Below are positions 35,351 through 43,157 of a stretch of DNA of 64,000 nucleotides, in pieces. Numbering within the stretch: position 1 is the first letter of the stretch; each line of letters begins with the position of its first letter. The translations under genes were made by a program, and so were the position numbers. The stretch covers positions 2,728,001 through 2,792,000 of the forward strand of contig NZ_CP089301.1 in the NCBI RefSeq assembly GCF_021227995.1. The letters are read 5' to 3'. Origin of the DNA: Novosphingobium kaempferiae. Lineage in GTDB: Bacteria; Pseudomonadota; Alphaproteobacteria; Sphingomonadales; Sphingomonadaceae. The notes under the pieces are model-generated. The model ran no database searches. It was not told the DNA's origin and saw nothing but the letters and a program-made list of their open reading frames with translations.

Positions 35351-36520
35351 CTAGTAACCGTCGCTGTTCGCCTCTTCTTCCGCAGGCGGCTTGATACCCG
35401 AACGCCAGTAGAAGTCCCTACGTGCCGAGTCGTCGGGAATGAGCTCATTGAGAAGGTCATGAAGACTCATTCGCGCCCTTCGGTCAACCTCGCGCAGCGT
35501 TTCTCCAAGCGGCGAAAGCGGTTCGTATTGCGCAAAGTAATCGGCCGCCGCGCCGACTGCCTTCAAGGCATCGTCGCGCCGTGTAATCTTGCCGGCAACG
35601 AAGCCGTCGGATGCCGCAGGAGCGCCCGTGCCGCCATCACTTGCGCCCGCGCCCGCCTCAGCCACGGCCGCCGGCTCATCCGCTGTCGCGGTGGAAGGCG
35701 CCATCGCGGTGAGCCAGGCTCGGATCGCCTTGAGTTCCTCCCCCAGCCGAGAGGCGGCCGGGAACTGCGGCCTGGTTCGCTCCGAAATGAAGGCGATCGT
35801 GCGGCGCCAGCCGTCGTCCGCTTCACCGGCAAGCTTCGCTGCACGGCCCAACACGTCGCCGGAGAGGCGACGGCCATGCGCCTCGATCCCCCGATAGAGC
35901 TCGTTCGCTTCCTCGATCCGCGCGCTTTTCGAATCGCCCGAAAGCCCCTGCGATGCAGTCATCGCGGCGTCGGCGCGCACCTTGTCGAGATAGCGCAGTT
36001 CACCGTCGTTGGTGCGGGCGATGGCCAGCTTGCGCAGCGGCTGGATCAGCGCGCCGTCCTTGTCGTTGCTGCCGCCCGAAAGGCCCGAGAGCGGCTGGAA
36101 ACGCGCGGCGATGCCATCGTCCTCGTCCTCGGCCGGGTAGAGCCCCTGATCCCAGAACGCCTCCACGAAGTCCGCCAGCAGCGCCATCGCCGCGCCGAGA
36201 TCGGCAAGGCCATCGCTGCGCGCGGCGGCTTCGACGATGACGCTCATCGGTTCGAGATCCTTGCCGTGAACACTCAGGTACTCGATCGAATTTTCCGCCA
36301 GCGTTTCCCAGTCCCAGCCGCCGTCGGGCAGAACGAAGTCGTCGTCGGTCATCGCGGCGGCCTGCTCGAGCCGGACGATCGCCTTGCGCTGCGAGCGGAT
36401 GTCGCGCAGCAGATCGCCCGCCGCGCCTTCATCCTCGCGCCCGTCGAGACCTGCGGCGGAACCGGACGAGTCTTCGATCGGCGCAAGAATCGCCTGCCTA
36501 CGTTCTTCGTCGATAAGCAC
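35351..36520 (-). CDS. tssA: T6SS protein TssA (ImpA N-terminal domain)
   Basis: TssA primes baseplate and sheath assembly. The 389-residue product carries an ImpA N-terminal domain (ILAPIEDSSG near residue 12, WDWETLAENSIEYLSVHGKDLEP near 80, then VEAFWDQGLYP) and a short C-terminal region with an Ala-rich linker. I chose GTG at 36520 because it puts the ILAPIE motif where other TssAs have it and has a GGGG tract 6 nt upstream; a GTG at 36580 would add 20 unrelated residues. It is the first gene of the leftward T6SS set, divergent from the PAAR gene, so the main T6SS promoter should lie around 36521-36646. Confidence 0.87.
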   Translation of the reverse strand: MLIDEERRQAILAPIEDSSGSAAGLDGREDEGAAGDLLRDIRSQRKAIVRLEQAAAMTDDDFVLPDGGWDWETLAENSIEYLSVHGKDLEPMSVIVEAAARSDGLADLGAAMALLADFVEAFWDQGLYPAEDEDDGIAARFQPLSGLSGGSNDKDGALIQPLRKLAIARTNDGELRYLDKVRADAAMTASQGLSGDSKSARIEEANELYRGIEAHGRRLSGDVLGRAAKLAGEADDGWRRTIAFISERTRPQFPAASRLGEELKAIRAWLTAMAPSTATADEPAAVAEAGAGASDGGTGAPAASDGFVAGKITRRDDALKAVGAAADYFAQYEPLSPLGETLREVDRRARMSLHDLLNELIPDDSARRDFYWRSGIKPPAEEEANSDGY

Positions 36521-36646
36521 GATCGACCCCAACTCCCCAGTTAGCCCACTGAATTTACAGCTTTCGCTGCAGCACTCCACTTCTTTTTTGCATGCTGACA
36601 GGACTCGTCATAAGTTGTGCATCGGAAACGGACTATACGGTACTTC

Positions 36647-36937
36647 ATGCCACCCGCATCACGACTTACCGATATGCATACCTGCCCTATGGTAACGGGC
36701 GTAGTTCCGCATGTCGGCGGCCCTATCCTTGCGCCGGGCGCCCCCACCGTGCTGATCGGTGGACTGCCCGCAGCGCGCGTGACGGACCAATGCACCTGCG
36801 TCGGCCCGCCGGACGTCATCCTGATGGGCAGCACGACCGTCCTGACCTGCAACCTGCCGCAAGCCCGCATCGGAGACCCGACGGCGCATGGCGGCGTGAT
36901 TGTGCTGGGCTGCCCGACCGTCATCGTCGGCGGCTGA
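36647..36937 (+). CDS. PAAR-domain spike-tip protein
   Basis: The 96-residue protein is a minimal PAAR, which sharpens the VgrG tip. It has the repeating pattern GGPILAPGAPTVLIGGLPAARVTD and a second GSTTVLTCNLPQARIGDPTAHGG block, with His/Cys residues that can hold the tip zinc ion. The ATG at 36647 gives the family-typical N-terminus PPASRLTDMHTCP; a GTG at 36617 is in frame but adds unlikely residues. No toxin domain is attached. It is divergent from tssA, so it and the main operon may share one control region. Confidence 0.9.
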   Translation: MPPASRLTDMHTCPMVTGVVPHVGGPILAPGAPTVLIGGLPAARVTDQCTCVGPPDVILMGSTTVLTCNLPQARIGDPTAHGGVIVLGCPTVIVGG

Positions 36938-37067
36938 GTCTCCCCTCATTGCCATTGCGGTTTGCTGCACTTGCAAGTTGCAGCATTTCTCCGCGCCGGG
37001 GTGGCCGATGGCCCGGAAGGCGGGCAAGCGCCATCCGGGCCAGGCCCCGCCCCCGGGCGGTTAACTC

Positions 37068-37763
37068 TCAGTAGCGGACGATCTCGACCCGGCGGTTGCT
37101 GGCGTCCGCCGCAGTGGTGCCGTCACGCGGATGATCGAAGCCGTAGCCGACCGCGCGCAGCTTGCTGGCCGGAACACCCTGACCCACGAGGTACGCCACC
37201 ACCGACTGCGCACGCTCACGCGAAAGCTGCCGGTTATAGGCGGCCGAGCCGACATTGTCGGTATGCCCCTCGATCACAAACTGGCGCGTTCCGGGCACAT
37301 CCTTTAGCTGGCGTGCGAAGATGTCGGCCTGCGCGCGTGCGTCAGGCGTCAACGTGGCCGACGCGTTTTCGAACGAGAGGCGCATGTCGAGCGACTTGCG
37401 CGAGGCGGGCATCGTCGCCAGCCGGGCCGCTCCGCTGGACTTGCCCGCCGACGGCTTGCCGCTGGAACCGGACACATAGCGCGCGGGCGCCGAGGGCCGG
37501 GCCGATCCCGGCTTGGTCGCGGCTGCCTTGGCGTTCGTGGAAAGGTGGAACCCGCGCGTCTCTTCTACGCGACAGATGCCCGAGTTCATGCACTCGTCGT
37601 CATCATTTACATCCGCTTTGGCGCTATCTGAAGCTTTCGTCTCGTCGCAGCCAGAAACGAAACACTTGATTTCTTCCTCGCTTACAGCGTTCTGCGCCGA
37701 AGCAACTTGTGCGCCTGCAAAAATGGACATGCCCAGCAGGGCGGCAATCGAAGCCCTGAACAT
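37068..37763 (-). CDS. OmpA-family peptidoglycan-binding protein with Cys-rich N-terminal region
   Basis: The 231-residue protein has a signal peptide (cleavage after ASA, residue 23), then an acidic stretch holding C-x4-C and C-x5-C pairs. A basic Ser/Pro-rich linker (about 75-115) follows, and a C-terminal OmpA domain (about 125-231) with IEGHTDNVGSAAYN and LSRERAQSV. The OmpA domain should bind peptidoglycan in the periplasm. It sits between PAAR and the peptidase genes, so a T6SS envelope-anchoring role (TagL-like) is reasonable, though generic OmpA proteins also look like this. The cysteine pairs suggest disulphides or metal binding. Confidence 0.85.
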   Translation of the reverse strand: MFRASIAALLGMSIFAGAQVASAQNAVSEEEIKCFVSGCDETKASDSAKADVNDDDECMNSGICRVEETRGFHLSTNAKAAATKPGSARPSAPARYVSGSSGKPSAGKSSGAARLATMPASRKSLDMRLSFENASATLTPDARAQADIFARQLKDVPGTRQFVIEGHTDNVGSAAYNRQLSRERAQSVVAYLVGQGVPASKLRAVGYGFDHPRDGTTAADASNRRVEIVRY

Positions 37764-37858
37764 GACAGACTTCCCCTATCCACCACCTGATCGAATCGAT
37801 GCCGCCTAGATACTCCGCATAGGAGTCATAAACAACCATATGGCAAAGGTTTAACAGG

Positions 37859-37896
37859 GCTCGTCATGTAGAGGCACAGTCCTTGTCATGACGAGC
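37859..37896. promoter_or_regulatory. Perfect 10-bp inverted repeat in a divergent control region
   Basis: GCTCGTCATG at 37859-37868 and CATGACGAGC at 37887-37896 are exact reverse complements separated by 18 nt. The element sits between the leftward OmpA gene and the rightward CPBP gene, where both transcripts start rather than end, so it is better read as an operator or a 5' leader hairpin than as a terminator. Confidence 0.45.
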
Positions 37897-37999
37897 TGTG
37901 CTCGATGGCGGAACGAATTGGGCTTGTCGGGCGGATGTTTTGTGCGATCTAGGCCGGGCATTAAAGTCAACGCGGGAACTCAACGGGGGCAGAAGGTCG

Positions 38000-38893
38000 A
38001 TGCAGAGCACGCAATCGTCGGCTACGCAGGCCATCGGCCACCCGGCATGGGGACTGGCCAGCGTGGCGGTGGCGGCACTGGTCGCGATGGCGATGCTGCT
38101 CGGGCTGCCCTATCTGTTCGGACACCTGCTGGAGATACCCGCGTTCGCCGCAATGTCGCCCGCGACGCTCGAAAGCGTGTTCACGCTCTGCTGTTTCGGG
38201 CTTCTCGGCGGCTTCGGCATAGTCGCGGTGCGTTTCAGCATGCTCTCGGTGCCGTTCAGTGCGCATGGTCCTGCGCTTGCGGCGACCGGTCTAGGCATCG
38301 GCGCAATCGGCCTCGCGGTCTCCGTCGCCCTGTGCGCGATTGCCGGAACCGCACAGCAGGGAACGTCGGAAAACGGCGGCGGAGCGGGCCTTCTGCTGCT
38401 GGAAACCGCGCTTCTGGTGATCCAGAGCGGCGCCGAGGAACTCTATTTCCGCGCCTGGCTGCAGAAGGATCTGGAACGCCGCTGGGGCATCTGGCCGGCG
38501 CTGGCCGTAACGGCAACATTGTTCGCAGCACTGCACTTCGTCGCTGCAGCAAGCGAGCCGCTGACCTTCGTGACGATGCTGCTGGGAGGCGTGCTTTTCG
38601 GCCTATCCTACTGGAAATCAGGCTCTTTCGTGCTCCCCTGGGCGATCCATTTCAGCTGGAACTGGGCCGAGGAAATCGGCTTCGGCCTGACCCCCAACCC
38701 CGGCACCGGAACCTTCGGATCGATCTTGGACCTCGACCTCGTCGGCCCGGTCTGGTGGGGCGGCGGAGGGGAAGGATTGAACGCCAGCCTGTCCTCGATC
38801 GTCGTGCTCATCGCCCTAATCGCCGCAGTTGCAGCTTGGCCAAGCCGGTCCGCCGACGCAGTCCTGTTCAGGAAGATTCCTGCGCGCGGCTGA
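38000..38893 (+). CDS. CPBP-family intramembrane metalloprotease
   Basis: The 297-residue multi-pass membrane protein has the CPBP/Abi motifs: EELYFR (E146, E147, R151), LHF (H179) and IHFSWNW (H217), which together form the metal-binding active site. About eight hydrophobic segments are visible. The ATG at 38000 has a good ribosome site (GGGGGCAGAAGG); an upstream in-frame ATG adds 34 polar residues and lacks one. Its 3' end overlaps the convergent peptidase gene by 26 bp. CPBP proteins are often tied to toxin/bacteriocin immunity or protein maturation. The T6SS setting makes self-protection possible but unproven. Confidence 0.85.
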   Translation: MQSTQSSATQAIGHPAWGLASVAVAALVAMAMLLGLPYLFGHLLEIPAFAAMSPATLESVFTLCCFGLLGGFGIVAVRFSMLSVPFSAHGPALAATGLGIGAIGLAVSVALCAIAGTAQQGTSENGGGAGLLLLETALLVIQSGAEELYFRAWLQKDLERRWGIWPALAVTATLFAALHFVAAASEPLTFVTMLLGGVLFGLSYWKSGSFVLPWAIHFSWNWAEEIGFGLTPNPGTGTFGSILDLDLVGPVWWGGGGEGLNASLSSIVVLIALIAAVAAWPSRSADAVLFRKIPARG

Positions 38894-40205
38894 CATCGAT
38901 ACGATCGCGCACCTGCTCAAACGCGCGCATCTGCGCGCCCGTCAGGGACTGACGTTCGGACGCATCGGGCTGGATGGTCAGTGGATCGATCTTCTCGTCA
39001 TTGATGTGGACTTCGTAGTGCAGGTGCGGCCCGGTGGTGCATTTCCCGGTCGTGCCAACGTAACCGATGATGAAGCCCTGTGCGACCGGCTCGCCCGCGT
39101 GGAGGCCCTCGGCATAGCGGCTGAGGTGGAAGTAGCGCGTCTCCATGCCGTTTGCGTGGCTGATGATGACCATGTTGCCCGCGCAGGAACTCGGCGAGGC
39201 GCTCGTCACAGTCCCTGCCGCCGCCGCATAGATCGGAGTACCGATGGGCGCAGCGAAGTCCACGCCGCCGTGCAGGCGCGTATAGTGCAGCACCGGGTGA
39301 AAGCGCATGCCGAACTTCGACGTGATGCGCGCACCGTCGACCGGGGTGCGCATCAGCGAGCGGGCGACAGTCCGGCCGCTGGCGTCATACCAGCCCTCTT
39401 CCTCGCCGCCGGGCGTGAAACGGTAGACAGCCGCCGACTTCGCCTGCGTGGTCATCGAGGCGTAGAGCAGCTGCGGCGCGCCCTGCGCCTCTCCCGAAGC
39501 GTTGACAGACTGCGCATAGGCCAGTTCGAAAGCATCCCCCGCCGCGACTTCGCGCTGAAAGTCGAAATCGAACGCCAGCGCCTTGGCGAAAGGCGAGATC
39601 AGCGAATTGGGCACGCCGATCGCCACCGCCGAGGTGTAGAAGCTGTCGCCGTCCATGATGCCGTGCATGACAACGATCTTCTCGCTCACCTGGGCGGCGA
39701 GACGGCTCGTCTCCAGCCGACCGTCCTCGCCAAGTCGCACCACGGCGCCGGAACTGTCGGAGTTGGAGGCTTGCAGCCGATAGAACTGCAAGGCCCCGCC
39801 CGCCCGCGTCACTTCCAGCACGGCCCGGACCTCGCCATCCGGGGCGAGCGCCGGGCGCGCTTCCGCGGCCACCTTCCCCGCCATGCCGGCATCGAGGCCG
39901 AAGCGTTGCAGGGCACTTTCCAGTTCACTCGCATTGGCGAGCAGCAGCGTGCGGCGTACCGTCTGGGTTTCGGGAACAGCGGTGGCTGCCGCCTCTCCGG
40001 ATGCAGCTACGACCGGTTGCCCCGCTGGCCTTGAAAGCCATGCCCCGAGGGCGCCCATCAGCAGAACCGCTCCACCCACCCCGATACCGACCAGTTGCCG
40101 CCGCCCGGAGGATCGGCGCGCCTCGCGCATGTCGAGCGAACGCTGCGGCGACCACGCCGCCGCCCATACACGCGGGTCGTAGGAATTCACGAAAGGTTCG
40201 CTCAT
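38868..40205 (-). CDS. Membrane-anchored M23-family metallopeptidase
   Basis: The 445-residue product has a cytoplasmic N-terminus, one membrane segment (about 38-58), a central region of unknown fold and a C-terminal lysostaphin-like M23 domain. The zinc/catalytic set is complete: H312 and D316 in HGGVDF, and H394/H396 in HLHYE. It should cleave peptidoglycan peptide bridges in the periplasm. The ATG at 40205 starts SEPFVNSYDPRVW. It sits between T6SS accessory genes, so a role in opening the cell wall for T6SS assembly, as TagX does in Acinetobacter, is plausible. A general cell-division role is the main alternative. Confidence 0.87.
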   Translation of the reverse strand: MSEPFVNSYDPRVWAAAWSPQRSLDMREARRSSGRRQLVGIGVGGAVLLMGALGAWLSRPAGQPVVAASGEAAATAVPETQTVRRTLLLANASELESALQRFGLDAGMAGKVAAEARPALAPDGEVRAVLEVTRAGGALQFYRLQASNSDSSGAVVRLGEDGRLETSRLAAQVSEKIVVMHGIMDGDSFYTSAVAIGVPNSLISPFAKALAFDFDFQREVAAGDAFELAYAQSVNASGEAQGAPQLLYASMTTQAKSAAVYRFTPGGEEEGWYDASGRTVARSLMRTPVDGARITSKFGMRFHPVLHYTRLHGGVDFAAPIGTPIYAAAAGTVTSASPSSCAGNMVIISHANGMETRYFHLSRYAEGLHAGEPVAQGFIIGYVGTTGKCTTGPHLHYEVHINDEKIDPLTIQPDASERQSLTGAQMRAFEQVRDRIDVSRAQESS

Positions 40206-40344
40206 GTACCCGTCTGACCCCGTATTGTCCGCGGTTAAATAATGACAATAGTTATCCAATGAATAGACGCTGTTGCCGAAATTGGAAACGCCGGTCTATG
40301 TGTTATCGGCGTAAGTCGCGTTACGGTGCGCAGGAGGGGAACCG

Positions 40345-41094
40345 GTGATACCTATTCGTGCGGAATGGCAGGCGCTGACCGACGTAGGCGCCGTTCGCAA
40401 GCACAACGAGGACCGCTACTTTGGCTCCGACCAGCTCGGCATCTGGATGGTGGCTGACGGCATGGGCGGGCTGGAACGCGGGGACTGGGCATCCACGCAA
40501 GTGGTCGAGGCGGTCAGCGCGCTGGCGTTCCAGGACGGCATCGCAGCCACGCTTGAAAGCATCCGCAGCGCACTGGAACAGGCCAACGAGCGTATTCTGG
40601 CGGAGGCCGAGACGGTCGGCAAGCAGATGGGATCGACCGCCGTCGCGCTCGTCATCCGGGGGCGGGAGTTCGGGATCGGCTGGGTCGGCGACAGCCGCGC
40701 CTATCTGCTGCGCGGCGGGCGGCTCTACCGCCTCACGCGCGACCACAGCCAGGTGCAGGATCTGATCGACCATGGCGTGATCGACGAGGCTGCGGCAGTT
40801 ACTCACCCCCTGCGCAACGTCCTCACCCGCGCCGTGGGTGTCACCCGCCCCCTGCAGATGGACACCATGACCGATGCCCTGCAGGATGAAGACTTGCTGC
40901 TCCTGTGCAGCGACGGGCTCTATGGCGTGATCGGCGAGCAGGAAATGGAAACGACCCTTTCCAGCCAGAGCTTCGAACGCGCCGCGCAGACGATGATCGC
41001 GCGCTGCCACGAACTCGGCGCGCCGGACAACATTACGGTGGTCGGCGTTTCGACCGCCGAAGTCACCCTGATCCAGTACGGCAGCGAGGCCTGA
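40345..41094 (+). CDS. pppA: PP2C-family Ser/Thr phosphatase (PppA-type T6SS regulator)
   Basis: The 249-residue protein contains the full set of PP2C motifs: HNEDRYF (about residue 20), VADGMGG (about 36), STAVALV (about 95), WVGDSRAYLLRGG, CSDGLYG and PDNITVVGV. The acidic residues bind two metal ions for dephosphorylation. The start is GTG with a strong ribosome site (AGGAGGGG). Its stop is one base before the ppkA start, so phosphatase and kinase are made together. In T6SS systems PppA reverses PpkA phosphorylation and limits firing. Confidence 0.93.
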   Translation: MIPIRAEWQALTDVGAVRKHNEDRYFGSDQLGIWMVADGMGGLERGDWASTQVVEAVSALAFQDGIAATLESIRSALEQANERILAEAETVGKQMGSTAVALVIRGREFGIGWVGDSRAYLLRGGRLYRLTRDHSQVQDLIDHGVIDEAAAVTHPLRNVLTRAVGVTRPLQMDTMTDALQDEDLLLLCSDGLYGVIGEQEMETTLSSQSFERAAQTMIARCHELGAPDNITVVGVSTAEVTLIQYGSEA

Positions 41095-41095
41095 C

Positions 41096-43150
41096 GTGAG
41101 CGACGAGAAGGACGAGACCGTCTTCCAGCCCTCGCAGTTCGGGCCGACGGGCAAGTACGCGAAGTCCGGGTTGCCGGAAACCCCGTCGGGGAACAGCGCA
41201 CCGGCTGCCGAAGACGAAGGCACCGTTTTCGCGGCCAGTCCCGCGCAGGACGCGGAGGAAGGCACAGTCTTCGCCGCACCGCCGCCTGCTGCATCCGTCA
41301 CTCAGCCTGCCCCGACACCTCCCCCACCGCCGGTAACACGCGGCGGGCCATCGGCCTCCATCGCGGTCGGCACGGTCCTCAACCACATGTTCGAGGTGAA
41401 GCGCTTCCTCGCACGTGGCGGCATGGGCGAAGTGTTCGAAGGTGTGAATATCGCCAGCAACGAACGCGTCGCCATCAAGACCATCCTGCCCGAACTCGCC
41501 GCCGACCCGAACGTCATGGCGATGTTTCAGAAGGAAGCGCAGGCGCTCACGCAACTGTCGCACCCTGCGGTCGTGCGATATCGCGGCTTCGCGCTGGAGC
41601 CGACGCTGGGCCTCTACTACATCGCCACCGGCTTCATCGACGGCAGCAACCTGTCCGACTTGCTCGGCAAGTCCACGCTGTCCGAAGACGAGCTTTTCGC
41701 TCTCACTCGCAAACTGGCCGAAGGGCTGCGCGAGGCGCACGAACTCGGCGTCGTCCACCGTGACATCTCGCCCGACAACGTGCTGCTCGACGGTGACCGG
41801 CTGGACCGACCGAAGATCATCGATTTCGGCATCGTCAAGGAGACCGACCCCGGCTCCAAGACGATCATCGGCGATGGTTTCGCAGGCAAGCCGAGCTACG
41901 TGGCGCCAGAGCAGTTGGGCGATTTCGACAAGCAGGTCGGGCCATGGTCCGACGTCTACTCGCTCGCGCTCGTCACTCTTGCGATGGCGCAGGGACGGAA
42001 GCCCGATCTCGGCGGGCTTCCTGCCGAGGCGATCATGAAGCGGCGCAACGGCGTCGATACCACAGCCGTGCCCGGCCGCCTGCGCGCGGTGATCGACAGG
42101 ATGCTGGTCGCCGACCCGCAAAAGCGGCTGCGCTCCATGGACGCGGTCATCACCGCGCTCGATCAGGCGCGCGTCGGAAAAGCACCCAAGGCGAAGAAGC
42201 CGGCAGCCGTGTCGCAAACGCCGGGTGCGGGCAGTAGCGGCGTCAAGGCGCTCCCGAAGGGCCTGCTGATCGGCGGCGGCGCAGCGGTCGCCCTAGCGTT
42301 GCTGGCAGGCATCGGATACCTCGTTTCCGGCGAGAACGATACTGGCGCGAAACAACCGACCAACGCCCCCGCCAACGTCTCGCTCGAACAGGTGAAAGCC
42401 GCGGTGCAATTGGCGCTTCCTGCAACCCCGTGCTCGTGGCTGACGGTCGATGCGCGCCGCGACGGCGCGGGCTATGCCATTACCGCCACGGGCGTCGCGG
42501 GCGACCCGCTCGACGCCGACAACCGCATCCTGCAGGCCGTGCGCAGGCTGGGCGTCGAACCCGGAACCGACTCCACCGGTATCGCCAAGATCGACGCCAC
42601 TTATTGCCCGATCCTCGACGAACTGGCGAAGTTCCGCGCCCCTCCCCCGGAACGAATGACCCGCAAGCAGCCGGAGTACGAAATCGACCGAGTGGAAACC
42701 GGTGAATACGCTGGCGAGATCGGAACGCGCGTCGTCACGGACCTCGCGCTGGATGGTATCGCGGGCGATTACTCTCTCTATTCCATCGAAAAATCGAACG
42801 TTATCACGCAATTCGTTCCCGACCGGACCGTGCTGCCGCGAAACGTCAACGGCGGCAACATCCAGAAGCTCCCTGGAAAGGACAATTACCGCCTCGACAT
42901 CGAGACGAACGCGCAGCCGGGGTGGTCCGGCATCGTGCTCATCACCGGCAAGGGTGGCTTCGCGCACGATGCGCTGAATGACCTCGTCTCACCTGCGGGG
43001 CGGGCCGCATTCGAGCAGCGGGCGAAGGCGAACGACTGGAAGGTGCAGATCGTCTGGTACAAGTTCGTCGACAACCAGCCAAACGTCGGGCTTGGGGCCG
43101 GGGCCGGGGCGGCGACAGCACCCGGCGCGGCACCTGCAACCGCGCCCTGA
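41096..43150 (+). CDS. ppkA: Transmembrane Ser/Thr protein kinase (PpkA-type T6SS regulator)
   Basis: The 684-residue protein has an unusual 85-residue N-terminal tail with three D/E-rich Thr-Val-Phe motifs (T8, T43, T57). A Hanks-type kinase domain follows (about 100-365): glycine loop ARGGMGEVFEG, AIK lysine, VVHRDISPDNVL catalytic loop, IDFGIVKE and YVAPEQ. Then come a membrane segment (about 385-405) and a ~275-residue periplasmic domain I do not recognise. All catalytic residues are present. The start is GTG, one base after the pppA stop. PpkA is known to phosphorylate T6SS parts to trigger assembly. The tail motifs and TssL's matching motif are the likely targets (inference). Confidence 0.93.
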   Translation: MSDEKDETVFQPSQFGPTGKYAKSGLPETPSGNSAPAAEDEGTVFAASPAQDAEEGTVFAAPPPAASVTQPAPTPPPPPVTRGGPSASIAVGTVLNHMFEVKRFLARGGMGEVFEGVNIASNERVAIKTILPELAADPNVMAMFQKEAQALTQLSHPAVVRYRGFALEPTLGLYYIATGFIDGSNLSDLLGKSTLSEDELFALTRKLAEGLREAHELGVVHRDISPDNVLLDGDRLDRPKIIDFGIVKETDPGSKTIIGDGFAGKPSYVAPEQLGDFDKQVGPWSDVYSLALVTLAMAQGRKPDLGGLPAEAIMKRRNGVDTTAVPGRLRAVIDRMLVADPQKRLRSMDAVITALDQARVGKAPKAKKPAAVSQTPGAGSSGVKALPKGLLIGGGAAVALALLAGIGYLVSGENDTGAKQPTNAPANVSLEQVKAAVQLALPATPCSWLTVDARRDGAGYAITATGVAGDPLDADNRILQAVRRLGVEPGTDSTGIAKIDATYCPILDELAKFRAPPPERMTRKQPEYEIDRVETGEYAGEIGTRVVTDLALDGIAGDYSLYSIEKSNVITQFVPDRTVLPRNVNGGNIQKLPGKDNYRLDIETNAQPGWSGIVLITGKGGFAHDALNDLVSPAGRAAFEQRAKANDWKVQIVWYKFVDNQPNVGLGAGAGAATAPGAAPATAP

Positions 43151-43157
43151 GGCTGCG

